Origin: Deltaproteobacteria bacterium
GTDB lineage: Bacteria > Myxococcota_A > UBA9160 > PR03
Direction: 5' to 3'
Assembly (NCBI GenBank): GCA_035063765.1
Contig: JAPSFT010000013.1
Span: 62,001 to 126,000, forward strand
Length of the DNA stretch: 64,000 bases
In this document: one piece after another, positions 39,874 through 48,512 of the stretch
Layout: the number at the start of each line of letters is the position of its first letter
How positions within the stretch are numbered: position 1 is the stretch's first letter
Position numbers and translations under genes: made by a program
The notes under the pieces: model-generated
The model's input: only the letters and a program-made list of their open reading frames with translations
Databases searched by the model: none
What the model was told of the DNA's origin: nothing

Positions 39874-41508
39874 GCGGGGCGAAGCTGGCTGCGGAGGCAG
39901 CAGGACCCCGGGATTCAGCACGCCCGCCGGGTCGAGCGCCCGCTTGGCGGCCGCGAGCGCGCGGGCGAAGCCGTCGGGACGCTCGCGGTCGTACCAGGGC
40001 CGGTGATCGCGGCCCACCGCGTGGTGATGGGTGATCGTGCCGCCCTGCCGGGAGATGGCGTCACCGGCCGCGGTCTTGATCGCGTCCCACTGCTCGAGCT
40101 CGCTGCCGCGCCGGCCCGGTGCCAGCACGGTGTAGTAGGGCGCCGGGCCGTCCGGGTAGGCGTGCGTGAAGCGGCAGGCGATCGTGCCGCCGCCGCAGAC
40201 CTCGTCGAGCGCGCGCCCGACAGCCTCGCGCACCCCCGCGTCGAAGGCCGCGAAGCGGTCCCACGGGATCGCGGTCTCGAAGGTCTCCGAGACGACCGAG
40301 GCGCGCGCCAGCAGGTCGCGCAGGTAGGGCGCGTTCAGGAAGGCGCTGCGCCAGGCGCCGGCGGCACCCTCGCGCGCGCCCGCGGCCCCGCTTGCGGCGA
40401 AGCGCGGCTCGCCTTCGGGCAGGACGCCACCGGCGTCGCGCACGAGCTCCACCGCGCGCGCCATCCAGGCCTCGAGCGGGTGGTCGGCCGACTCGAAGGC
40501 GACGAGCAGGACCGCGACCGTGCCGTCGCCGGCGCCCGAGGTCGCCGCCTCGCGCGGGTCGAGGAGCCGGCAGTTCGCGGGATGGAGGCCCGCCTGCGCG
40601 AGCGCGCGCACCGCGCCGGCGCCGCGCGCGAAGCCGTCCTCGCCCGGGAAGCGCGCCGCCGCCGAGGCGCGGAAGCGCGGGCGGTCCTGGAGCCGCATCC
40701 AGGCCTCGGTGACGACGCCGAGCGCCCCTTCCGAGCCGATGAAGAGCCGGTTCGGGTCGGGCCCCGCCCCCGAGCCCGGCAGCCGCCGGCTCGCCACGAC
40801 GCCGTCCGGCGTCACCACGCGCAGCGACTCCACGAACTCGTCGACGTGGGTGTAGAGGGTCGCGTAGTGGCCGCCCGAGCGGGTCGCGATCCAGCCCCCG
40901 AGCGACGAGAACTCGAAGGACTGGGGGTAGTGGCGGAGGGTCAGCCCGTGGGGCCGGAGCTGGTCCTCGAGCGCGGGGCCGAGCACGCCGCCCTGGATCC
41001 GGGCCGCACGCGAGACGCGGTCGATCTCGAGGACGCGGTCGAGGCGCCCGAGGTCGAGCGAGAGCGTCGCCGTGTACCCGGGCCCGACGGCGGGCTCGAC
41101 GCCGCCCACCACCGAGGAGCCGCCGCCGTAGGGGATCACGGCAACCCGCGCTCCACTCGCCCAGTCGAGCAGCGCCGCGACGTCGCTCTCGTCGCGCGGG
41201 AAGGCGACCAGGTCGGGCGCCGGCGCGAAGTCGCGGCGCAGCGCGCGCACGATGTCCCGGTAGCTCTTGCCGTAGGTGTGGGCGAGCCGGTCGTAGGGCG
41301 CGTCGGAGACGAGCGCGGCGAGCGGCCCCGGCGCCCTCACGCGCGGCGCACGCAGCGCGATCTCCTCGACGCGCGGCGGCGCGAGCAGCTCGCCCGCGCC
41401 GAAGCGCTCGGCGAGCGAGCGCGCGATGCCGCGCTCCTGGTCGGGCGTGGGGCCGCCGTCCTCGTAGCCCCAGCCCCAGAACTTGCGGCGGCGCGCGGGG
41501 GAGGTCAC
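39871..41508 (-). CDS. Alkyldihydroxyacetonephosphate synthase-like FAD oxidase
   Basis: This is a 545-aa FAD enzyme of the AGPS type, which exchanges the acyl group of acyl-DHAP for an alkyl chain and so makes ether lipids. The N-terminus [11 protein letters not shown] is typical; the FAD PP-loop is [34 protein letters not shown] and the C-terminal histidine cluster [15 protein letters not shown] match AGPS active-site regions. Ether lipids are known in myxobacteria. GTG 41508 overlaps the stop of the preceding LLM-family gene (GTGA). Confidence 0.86.
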   Translation of the reverse strand: MTSPARRRKFWGWGYEDGGPTPDQERGIARSLAERFGAGELLAPPRVEEIALRAPRVRAPGPLAALVSDAPYDRLAHTYGKSYRDIVRALRRDFAPAPDLVAFPRDESDVAALLDWASGARVAVIPYGGGSSVVGGVEPAVGPGYTATLSLDLGRLDRVLEIDRVSRAARIQGGVLGPALEDQLRPHGLTLRHYPQSFEFSSLGGWIATRSGGHYATLYTHVDEFVESLRVVTPDGVVASRRLPGSGAGPDPNRLFIGSEGALGVVTEAWMRLQDRPRFRASAAARFPGEDGFARGAGAVRALAQAGLHPANCRLLDPREAATSGAGDGTVAVLLVAFESADHPLEAWMARAVELVRDAGGVLPEGEPRFAASGAAGAREGAAGAWRSAFLNAPYLRDLLARASVVSETFETAIPWDRFAAFDAGVREAVGRALDEVCGGGTIACRFTHAYPDGPAPYYTVLAPGRRGSELEQWDAIKTAAGDAISRQGGTITHHHAVGRDHRPWYDRERPDGFARALAAAKRALDPAGVLNPGVLLPPQPASPR

Positions 41509-42392
41509 CAGCCTCCCTTCGCCGGCGCGAGCAGCTCCAGCACCGCGCGGTGCGGCTCCGGCTTCCCGTCGGGGTGCAGGGGCTGGATGCACACGTGGTC
41601 CGCGCCGGCCTCGAAGTGCTCCTGCACGCGCCGGCGGAGCGCGTCCTCGTCGCCCCAGGCCACGATCGCGTCGACCAGCCGGTCGCTGCCGCCCCCGGCG
41701 AAGTCGGCGTCGCCGAAGCCCAGCCACTTCAGGTTGTTCTGGTAGTTGGGCAGACCCGCGTAGATCGCCATGTTGGCGCGCGCCACGGCGCGCGCCTTCG
41801 CCGGGTCCGTGCACAGGAGCACCTTCTGCTCGGGGGCGAGGATCCTGTCCTTGCCGAGGATCGCGCGCGCGCGGGCGGTGTGCTCGGGCGTCACGAAGTA
41901 GGGATGTGCGCCCTGGGCCCGCTCGGCCGCGAGCGCCAGCATCTTCGGGCGCAGCGCCGCCAGCAGGATCGGCACCGGTGCCGGCGGGGGGACGGCGCGG
42001 TAGAGCGCCTGGTCCATCGCGTCGAGGTAGCCGCGCATCGTGGTGACCGGCTTGCCGTACGCGTGGCCGCGCACCTTCGTCACCAGGTGCGCGTGGCTCA
42101 CCCCGATGCCGAGCACGAAGCGGCCGCCGCTCAGCTCGCCGGTGGTCTGGGCCAGCGCCTTCATCGTCATCGCGTCGCGCGCGTAGAGGTTGGCGATCCC
42201 GGTCGCGAAGACGAGCTGCTTCGCGTGCGCCGCCATCCAGGTGATCGTGACGAAGGGGTCGCGCCCGACCGCCTCGGGCAGCCACAGGGCCGTGTAGCCC
42301 CAGGTCTCGAGGTCGCGCGCGAAGGCGGCGGCCTGCGGGGCCGGCAGCATGTCGACCCAGGTCCAGACCCCCACGCGTCCCAGCACGCTCAT
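41505..42392 (-). CDS. LLM-class (luciferase-like) F420-dependent oxidoreductase
   Basis: This is a 295-aa TIM-barrel protein of the bacterial luciferase-like superfamily. Visible are the N-terminus RVGVWTWVDMLPAPQAAAFA, ETWGYTALWLPEAVGRDPF, FATGIANLYARDAMTMKALA and LGIGVSHAHLVTKVRGHAYG, which match the TIGR03620-type F420 subgroup. Coenzyme F420 use is inferred from the subfamily, not shown. The ATG at 42392 follows GGGGAGGAGAG; TACCCT lies 30 nt upstream. First gene of a run with alkyl-DHAP synthase, DapL and adenylate cyclase. Confidence 0.82.
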   Translation of the reverse strand: MSVLGRVGVWTWVDMLPAPQAAAFARDLETWGYTALWLPEAVGRDPFVTITWMAAHAKQLVFATGIANLYARDAMTMKALAQTTGELSGGRFVLGIGVSHAHLVTKVRGHAYGKPVTTMRGYLDAMDQALYRAVPPPAPVPILLAALRPKMLALAAERAQGAHPYFVTPEHTARARAILGKDRILAPEQKVLLCTDPAKARAVARANMAIYAGLPNYQNNLKWLGFGDADFAGGGSDRLVDAIVAWGDEDALRRRVQEHFEAGADHVCIQPLHPDGKPEPHRAVLELLAPAKGGW

Positions 42393-42422
42393 CGCGCTCT
42401 CCTCCCCGGGCGGCGCCGGCCC

Positions 42423-42428
42423 AGGGTA
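42423..42428 (-). promoter_or_regulatory. Putative -10 box of the LLM-family operon
   Basis: TACCCT on the minus strand, 30 nt from the ATG at 42392. The whole divergent gap 42393-42733 contains no gene; on the plus strand TATCCT at 42501-42506 could start a long leader toward the SUMF1-like gene. Confidence 0.35.
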
Positions 42429-42733
42429 TCGTCGGCGAGGAGGGCCGGCGATCCACCTCCCGGTGCGGCGGATCGCGTCGCCGCAGCGGCGGCCGGGCGG
42501 TATCCTGCGCCGGCGTGAAGGCGACCCTCCCGATCGAAGCGCGGCTGGCCACGCGGCGGACGCGGGAGGCCGCGCGCCAGGGGCGGACCGCTGTCGGAGC
42601 GGGTCGAGAGGGCGTGATCGCCTGCACGACGCCCCCATCGGGCCCCGATGCGCGAGCACGCCGTCCGCGCCTTCCATCCCATCCCCGGCATCGCGGTCCT
42701 CGATCCCGGCACGGACCCGCAAGGAGCATCCTG

Positions 42734-43765
42734 ATGTCGCTGCGAACGTCCTGGCTCCCCCTTGCGCTCCTGGGGTTCGCTGCTCCCGCGCCGGCGGTCA
42801 CGATCGACTGGGTCGCAGTAGGCAACCCAGGCAACGCGCCCGACGCCGCCGTGAACTGCGACGGCGCGGCGGACTGCGGCTCGGTCCCCTACACGTTCGT
42901 GATCTCCCGGACCGAGGTGACGAACGCCCAGTACGCCGAGTTCCTGAACGCGGTGGCGGCCTCCGACCCGAACGGGCTCTACGACCCGGCGATGGGCAGC
43001 AGCGGCCGCGGCGGCATCACGCGCAGCGGGAGCGACGGCAGCTACAGCTACGCGATCCGCCCGGGGGCCGGCAACAAGCCGGTCGTCTTCGTCTCCTTCC
43101 CCGACGCCATGCGCTTCGCCAACTGGCTCGACAACGGCCAGCCGTCCGGCGCGCAGGGCCCCGCCACGACCGAGGACGGCTCGTACGCGATCACGCCCGG
43201 GGGCCTCGCGGCCAACTCGATCACGCGCAAGCCCGGGACCGGCGTCGTCGTGCCGAACGAGAACGAGTGGTACAAGGCGGCCTACCACAGCCCGGGCGGG
43301 GTCTACTTCGACTTCCCGACGGGCTCCGACGCGGCGCCGTCCTCCGACCCGCCGCCGGGTGGTGCGGGCTCGGCGAACTTCTTCGACCTCACGGGCGGCT
43401 ATGCCGTCACCGGCTCGACACAGTTCGTGGATTCGTTCGACTACCTGACCGACGCCGGCGCCTACGCGAGCGCGAGCAGCCCGTACGGGACCTTCGACCA
43501 GGGGGGCAACGCGGTCGAGTGGACCGAGACGATCGTGGATGGGGGTGGCTTCCGGCGCGCGCGCGGCGGGAGCTGGGGCTTCCCCGTGACGAACCTGGCC
43601 GCCTCGGCAGGAACCCTCGCCGAGGCGCCCGACAGCGCGGACGACGAGCTCGGCTTCCGCGTCGCGGTCTCGGTGCCCGAGCCGGGGAGCACGAGTGCCG
43701 CGCTCGCCGCGCTCCTCGCGCTCGGCGCGGGCGCCGCCGCACGCAGGCGGCGCCGAGCGCCGTAG
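42734..43765 (+). CDS. SUMF1/FGE-fold protein with PEP-CTERM tail
   Basis: This is a 343-aa exported protein. After a signal peptide comes a formylglycine-generating-enzyme fold domain: FVISRTEVTNAQYAEFLNAV, PVVFVSFPDAMRFANWLDNG, VVVPNENEWYKAAYHS, GNAVEWTETIVDGG and ARGGSWGFP. The catalytic cysteines of true FGE in the last segment are absent (GSWGFPVTNLAASAG), so it should not make formylglycine. The C-terminus VPEPGSTSAALAALLALGAG plus arginines is PEP-CTERM type. AAGGAG lies 7 nt before the ATG at 42734; a longer in-frame start at 42515 is unlikely. Confidence 0.85.
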   Translation: MSLRTSWLPLALLGFAAPAPAVTIDWVAVGNPGNAPDAAVNCDGAADCGSVPYTFVISRTEVTNAQYAEFLNAVAASDPNGLYDPAMGSSGRGGITRSGSDGSYSYAIRPGAGNKPVVFVSFPDAMRFANWLDNGQPSGAQGPATTEDGSYAITPGGLAANSITRKPGTGVVVPNENEWYKAAYHSPGGVYFDFPTGSDAAPSSDPPPGGAGSANFFDLTGGYAVTGSTQFVDSFDYLTDAGAYASASSPYGTFDQGGNAVEWTETIVDGGGFRRARGGSWGFPVTNLAASAGTLAEAPDSADDELGFRVAVSVPEPGSTSAALAALLALGAGAAARRRRRAP

Positions 43766-43866
43766 AGGCGGCCGCCGCGACGAGCCTGCGTGGTCTTGCG
43801 TGGGATGGCCTGGGAGCGATCCACGCGCGGGAGGCGACCGGTGCGGCGCCCGTCCGGCGCGGCCGT

Positions 43867-43883
43867 TAGCTTCTGCGCCCGCC
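43867..43883 (+). promoter_or_regulatory. Putative short-leader -10 box of the ADP-forming synthetase gene
   Basis: TAGCTT (43867-43872) lies 11 nt before the ATG at 43884; the spacer contains no Shine-Dalgarno sequence, so the leader would be only a few nucleotides. Confidence 0.35.
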
Positions 43884-46199
43884 ATGGCCGACGCCCGCGA
43901 CCTCGCTCGCCGCACGCTCTCCGAGCACGATTCGAAGGAGCTGCTCGCGGCCTTCGGCCTCCCCTTCGCCCGCGAGCGCCTGGTCCCCGATCCCGCTGCG
44001 GCGGTGCCGGCCGCCCAGGCGCTCGGCCTCCCGGTCGTCGTGAAGCTGTGCGGCGACGGGATCGCGCACAAGACCGAGCGCGACCTCGTGCGCCTCGACC
44101 TCGTGTCCGCCGGCGCCGTCGAGCGCGCCGCCGGCGAGCTGTGGGCGAAGCGGCGCGCCGGGGACGGCGAGGTGGCGCTGCTGGTCGCCGAGATGGTGCG
44201 CGGGCGGCGCGAGCTGATCGCGGGGCTGGTGCGCGACCCGCAGTTCGGGCCCTGCGTGGTGCTCGGCCTCGGCGGGATCCTGACCGAGGCGCTGCGCGAC
44301 GTGGTGTTCGCGCTGGCGCCGCTCACCCACGCCGAGGCGCGGCGCATGGCCTGCGGCCTGCGCGCGAGCCACCTCCTGACGAAGCCTTTCCGCGGCGAGC
44401 CGGCCGCCGATCTCGACGCGCTCGCCGAGGTGCTGGTGGGCCTCGGGCGGCTCGCCGCCGAACGGCCGGACGTCGCGTCGGTGGACGTGAACCCCCTGAT
44501 CGTGCGCGCGGACGGCAAGCCCATCGCCGTCGACGCGCTCGTCGAGCTCCACGCCGCCCCGGCTTCCGAAGCTCGGCCAGCGCGCCGGGCCGCTGGCCTC
44601 GAGGACCGGCGGCGCGGCGCCCCCGAGCCGCTCTCCGACGCCGATCTCCTGGAGCGCTTCCGCCCGCTCTTCCACCCGCGCGGGATCGTCGTGGCGGGCG
44701 CCTCGACGCATCCGGGCAAGTTCGGCTTCGTGACGCTCCACAACCTGCGCGCCTTCGGCTACCGCGGCGAGCTCTTCCCGGTGAACCGCGAAGGCGCGGA
44801 GATCCTGGGCGAGCCCTCGCTGCGCGACGTCGCCGAGGTGCCGGCCGGGCGCGCCGACCTCGTCTTCGTGTGCACCCCCGCGGCGGCCAACGTGGCGCTC
44901 CTGCGCGCGTGCGCGAAGGTGGGCGTGCGGGCGGCCTTCGTGGCGAGCGGCGGCTACCGCGAGACGGGCGCGGAGGGACGCGCGCTCGAGGACGAGCTGG
45001 TCGCGACCGCCGACGAGCTCGGAATCGTGCTGGCCGGCCCGAACGGGCAGGGCGTCGTCTCGACGCCGGTCTCGATGTGCGCGCAGATCGTGGCGCCCTA
45101 TCCGCCGCCCGGCGGGATCTCGGTGGTGAGCCAGAGCGGCAACCTGCTCTCCGCCTTCCTCGACTACGCGGTGCAGACCGGGGTCGGCGTCGCGAAGGCG
45201 ATCTCGGCCGGCAACTCGGCCCAGACCGGGCTCGCCGACTACCTCGAGTACTTCGCGGCGGACCCCGAGACGAAGGTGGTGCTGGCCTACCTCGAGGGCG
45301 TCGGCGACGGGCGCCGCCTCGCCGACGCCGTGCGCCGGCTCGGCGCGCGCAAGCCGCTGGTGGTGCTGAAGGGCGGCGCCGCCGCCGAGGGCCAGCGGGC
45401 CGCGCTCTCGCACACCGGCTCGCTCGCGAGCGACGACCGCGTCTTCGACGGCCTGTGCCGCCAGCTCGGGGTCCTGCGCGCGCCGACCGTCGAGGAGGGC
45501 TTCGAGTGGGCGGCGACGCTCGCGACGCAGCCGGTCCCGCGCGGCCGGCGCACGGTCGTGTTCACGACCGTCGGCGGCTGGGGCGTGCTCACGGCCGATG
45601 CCTGCGCCGCGGCCGGGCTCGAGCTCGTGGCGCTCCCCGACGACCTGCGGCGGGCCATCGACGGCATGGTCCCGGCGCGCTGGAGCCGCAGCAACCCGAT
45701 CGACCTCGCGGGCGGCGAGACGCGCGACACGGTGCCGCAGGTGCTCGACCTCCTGTGCGCACACCCGGAGGTGGACGCCGTGATCCACCTCGGCCTCGGG
45801 ATCCAGGCCGCCACGGCGAACCTGTTCCGCCAGGGCCCCTTCTGGCCCGAACACGGGCTCGCGCGGATCGCCGAGTACCACGAGCGCCAGGAGCGGCGCT
45901 TCGCCGAGGCCGCGCGCGACGCGAGCGAGCGGCACGGCAAGCCCGTCCTCTCCGCCACCGAGCTCGTCCACTGCGACCGCGCCTACGGCAACGCCGGCCC
46001 GCTCGCGGTGCGCGAGAGCGGCCGTGTCTGCTACCCGAGCGCCCACCGCGCGGTCGCGGCGCTGCGCGCGCTCGTGGCCTGGGGCGAGCACCGGGAGCGC
46101 GCGGCGCGGGAGGCCGGGGCGGAGGAGGGCCCCGGCAGCGCGCCGCTCGGCCGGGAGCCGCGGACCCGCGCGGGGAGCCCCGAAGAGCGGGGGGCCTGA
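43884..46199 (+). CDS. ADP-forming acyl-CoA synthetase (acetate--CoA ligase type), beta-alpha fusion
   Basis: This 771-aa enzyme interconverts an acyl-CoA plus ADP and phosphate with acid, CoA and ATP. The ATP-grasp (beta) part comes first (LLAAFGLPFARERLVPDP, LPVVVKLCGDGIAHKT, FGPCVVLGLGGILTEALRDV); the CoA-binding and ligase (alpha) part follows (GIVVAGASTHPGKFGF, GPNGQGVVSTPV, SVVSQSGNLLSAFLDYA). The phosphorylated His is in AALSHTGSLASDD. The C-terminal 30 residues are low-complexity. No ribosome-binding site is seen before ATG 43884. It is followed by a MITE-like element. Confidence 0.88.
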   Translation: MADARDLARRTLSEHDSKELLAAFGLPFARERLVPDPAAAVPAAQALGLPVVVKLCGDGIAHKTERDLVRLDLVSAGAVERAAGELWAKRRAGDGEVALLVAEMVRGRRELIAGLVRDPQFGPCVVLGLGGILTEALRDVVFALAPLTHAEARRMACGLRASHLLTKPFRGEPAADLDALAEVLVGLGRLAAERPDVASVDVNPLIVRADGKPIAVDALVELHAAPASEARPARRAAGLEDRRRGAPEPLSDADLLERFRPLFHPRGIVVAGASTHPGKFGFVTLHNLRAFGYRGELFPVNREGAEILGEPSLRDVAEVPAGRADLVFVCTPAAANVALLRACAKVGVRAAFVASGGYRETGAEGRALEDELVATADELGIVLAGPNGQGVVSTPVSMCAQIVAPYPPPGGISVVSQSGNLLSAFLDYAVQTGVGVAKAISAGNSAQTGLADYLEYFAADPETKVVLAYLEGVGDGRRLADAVRRLGARKPLVVLKGGAAAEGQRAALSHTGSLASDDRVFDGLCRQLGVLRAPTVEEGFEWAATLATQPVPRGRRTVVFTTVGGWGVLTADACAAAGLELVALPDDLRRAIDGMVPARWSRSNPIDLAGGETRDTVPQVLDLLCAHPEVDAVIHLGLGIQAATANLFRQGPFWPEHGLARIAEYHERQERRFAEAARDASERHGKPVLSATELVHCDRAYGNAGPLAVRESGRVCYPSAHRAVAALRALVAWGEHRERAAREAGAEEGPGSAPLGREPRTRAGSPEERGA

Positions 46200-46285
46200 G
46201 GGCCTCCGCTCCGCTCCGCGAGCTGCGCCCGATCGCCGGGCTCCCCGGCCGCCGCCGGCTTCCGGCAAGCGGCGCGCAGGGCTCG

Positions 46286-46444
46286 GAGCCTGTGAAGGAA
46301 TCGGCGACCGAGCAGCGCGCCGTCGCCGGTAGGCCAGATGCAAGGCGCGACGACGAGTCCAATCGAGATCGGACGAGGAGGAGCAACGCAGCAGAGGGCC
46401 TGCCGCCGCAGGCGATGCGACCGAGCCGATTTCCTCACAGGCTC
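46286..46444. mobile_element. MITE-like structured element with 20-bp imperfect terminal inverted repeats
   Basis: The ends 46286-46305 (GAGCCTGTGAAGGAATCGGC) and 46425-46444 (GCCGATTTCCTCACAGGCTC) match in 18 of 20 positions as inverted repeats. Inside are two hairpins: CGGCGAC/GTCGCCG (46302-46308 with 46322-46328) and GCCTGC/GCAGGC (46398-46403 with 46408-46413). The 159-bp unit carries no gene, fills the space between two convergent genes and ends exactly at the stop codon of the second. No clear target duplication was found. Confidence 0.62.
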
Positions 46445-47578
46445 TCAGTCCTCGCCGGAGCCCTCGGCCCAGGCGTCGAGCCGCTCCATCGTGTCGGCGT
46501 ACTCCTGCGCCATCTCCTCGATCACGCGGCGGGCGGGACGGATGTGCTTCATCGATCCGACGACCTGGCCCACGAAGTAGTTGATGAGCTGCTCGGCGCC
46601 GGGCGACTTGTGCGCGCTGCGGGCGATGCGCAGCTGCGCCTCGCGCACGAGCCGGGGCTGGAGCGGCATGGGCAGCGGCGGCGTCGGGTTCGCGGGATCG
46701 TCCCAGGCCTCGGTCCAGGCGGTGCGGAGCTGGCGCGCGGGCTTGCCGGTGACGGAGCGCGAGCGCACGGTGTCGCGCGAGGAGGCGCGCAGGAACTTCT
46801 CCTTCACCACCGGGTGCGTCTCGGCCTCCTCGGTGGTGAGCCAGACCGAGCCGGTCCACACGCCCTGCGCGCCGAGCGCGAGGGCCGCAGTCAGCTGGCG
46901 CCCGTTGGCGATCCCGCCCGCGGCGAGCACCGGCACCGGCGCGACCGCGTCGACGACCTCGGGCACCAGCACCAGGGTGGAGATCTCGCCGGTGTGCCCG
47001 CCGGCCTCGTAGCCCTGCGCGACCACGAGGTCGACGCCGGCCTCGACGTGGCGCATCGCGTGCTCCACGGTGCCGGCCAGCGCGGCCACCTTCACGCCCT
47101 TGGCGCGCGCCTGCTCGATCATGTCCGCGGGCGGCGGGCCGAGGGCGCTCGCGATCAGGCGGATCCGGTGGCGGAAGCACAGGTCGAGCACGTCGCGCTG
47201 CCGCTCGAAGCCGACGCCGAGCTCGCCTCCCACCGGCGTGCCCGGCGGGAGCGGCGGCACGCCGTGCTTCTCGAGCAGCCCGTCGAGGAAGCGGCGGTGC
47301 GCCTCGGGGATCCGCGCGTCGAGCTGCGCGACGTCGAAGCCGCCCTCCTGGCTGCCGACGAACTTCACCGGCAGGAGCAGGTCGACGCCGTAGGGCCGGT
47401 CGCCCACCTGCTTCTCGATCCACTCGAGCTCGATCGCGAGCTCCTCGAGCGAGCGCCCGGCCACGCCGAGCACGCCGAGGCCCCCGGCGTTGCTGACCGC
47501 GGCCACCACGTCGCGGCAGTGGGTGAAGGCGAAGATGGGAAACTCGAGGCCGAGCTCCGCAGCGAGCTTCGTGCGCAT
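46445..47578 (-). CDS. Nitronate monooxygenase / 2-nitropropane dioxygenase family protein
   Basis: This is a 377-aa FMN enzyme with a TIM-barrel fold. Family blocks are LGLEFPIFAFTHCRDVVAAV, AGGLGVLGVAGRSLEEL, the active-site His region VAQGYEAGGHTGEISTL, VPVLAAGGIANGRQL and ALGAQGVWTGSVWL. The group covers nitronate oxidation and related enone reductions, so the substrate is uncertain. GGAGGAG precedes the ATG at 47578. Its stop abuts the MITE-like element. The crotonase gene lies 22 nt upstream on the same strand, suggesting joint use in an acyl-CoA pathway. Confidence 0.83.
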   Translation of the reverse strand: MRTKLAAELGLEFPIFAFTHCRDVVAAVSNAGGLGVLGVAGRSLEELAIELEWIEKQVGDRPYGVDLLLPVKFVGSQEGGFDVAQLDARIPEAHRRFLDGLLEKHGVPPLPPGTPVGGELGVGFERQRDVLDLCFRHRIRLIASALGPPPADMIEQARAKGVKVAALAGTVEHAMRHVEAGVDLVVAQGYEAGGHTGEISTLVLVPEVVDAVAPVPVLAAGGIANGRQLTAALALGAQGVWTGSVWLTTEEAETHPVVKEKFLRASSRDTVRSRSVTGKPARQLRTAWTEAWDDPANPTPPLPMPLQPRLVREAQLRIARSAHKSPGAEQLINYFVGQVVGSMKHIRPARRVIEEMAQEYADTMERLDAWAEGSGED

Positions 47579-47600
47579 CGGCGTCTTGCTCCTCCAGGGC

Positions 47601-48380
47601 TCAGCGCCCGCGGAAGGTGGGCTGGCGCTTCTCGAGGAAGGCGCGCACGCCCTCCTGGGTGTCCTCGCTCACGAGGTTCACGCTCTGCGCGGCCGCCTCG
47701 GCGTCGAGCGCCTCCGAGAGCCCGAGCGCGAAGGCATTCGAGAGCAGCTTCTTGGAGAGCTGGAGCGCGAGCGGCGCGCTGCTCGCCAGCCGCTCGGCCC
47801 AGTCCGCGACGAAGGCGTCGAGCAGGGCGTCGGGAACCACCCGGTTCACGAGGCCGATGCGCTCCGCCTCGCGCGCGGAGAGGATGTCGGCGAAGAACGC
47901 GAGCTCCTTGGCCTTGTGCATGCCGACCAGGCGCGGCAGGAGCCAGCTCCCGCCGAAGTCGAGCGAGAGGCCGCGGCGCGCGAAGATCTCGGAGAAGCGT
48001 GCGCTCTCGCCCGCGACCACGAGGTCGCAGCCGAGCGCCAGGTTCATGCCGGCGCCCACCGCGTCGCCGTTCACCTTGGCGATGCTGGGCTTGCCGAGCT
48101 CGTGGAGCGCGATCGCGGCGGCGTTCACCGGGACCATGGCGTGGAGCGGGTGGGCCGGCTGCCCGGGAGCGGCCACGCCGCCCAGGTCCGCTCCCGCGCA
48201 GAACGAGTTGCCCGCGCCGGTGATCACCAGCACCCGATCGCTCGCGGTGTGCGCCACCTCCTGGAGCAGCCGCCGCAGCTCGTCCCACATCCCCCGCCCG
48301 AAGGCGTTCTTCCTTTGGGGCCGGTTCAGCGTGATCGTGACCACGCCGCTCGCGCTTCGCTCGAGCAGGATGTCGCTCAA
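47601..48380 (-). CDS. Enoyl-CoA hydratase/isomerase (PaaG-like crotonase)
   Basis: This is a 259-aa crotonase-fold protein. The CoA oxyanion sites are NSFCAGADLGG and NGDAVGAGMNLALGCDL. The hydratase Glu of the second site is Asn (GAGMNLAL), while the Asp of the isomerase-type site is kept (SLDFGGSWLLPRLVG). This pattern matches PaaG-like isomerases rather than true hydratases. The frame needs a TTG start at 48380; TATTAC lies 34 nt upstream. It is followed by the nitronate monooxygenase gene. Confidence 0.85.
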   Translation of the reverse strand: MSDILLERSASGVVTITLNRPQRKNAFGRGMWDELRRLLQEVAHTASDRVLVITGAGNSFCAGADLGGVAAPGQPAHPLHAMVPVNAAAIALHELGKPSIAKVNGDAVGAGMNLALGCDLVVAGESARFSEIFARRGLSLDFGGSWLLPRLVGMHKAKELAFFADILSAREAERIGLVNRVVPDALLDAFVADWAERLASSAPLALQLSKKLLSNAFALGLSEALDAEAAAQSVNLVSEDTQEGVRAFLEKRQPTFRGR

Positions 48381-48512
48381 CGGGGGGCTCGCTCGCCGGG
48401 AGGCGCCGGCACTGGTAATACGGATCGCCTCACGTTACCCCGGATGCCGAGCCTTCGTCAATCGCTCCCGCCGTCGCGGACGCCCCCGCGCGCCCGGCGT
48501 CCCGCCGCGGGC

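Noticed and set aside
42515-43765. Longer start of the SUMF1-like protein at ATG 42515
   Set aside because: The extra 73 residues are basic low-complexity sequence that would hide the signal peptide; ATG 42734 has AAGGAG in place.
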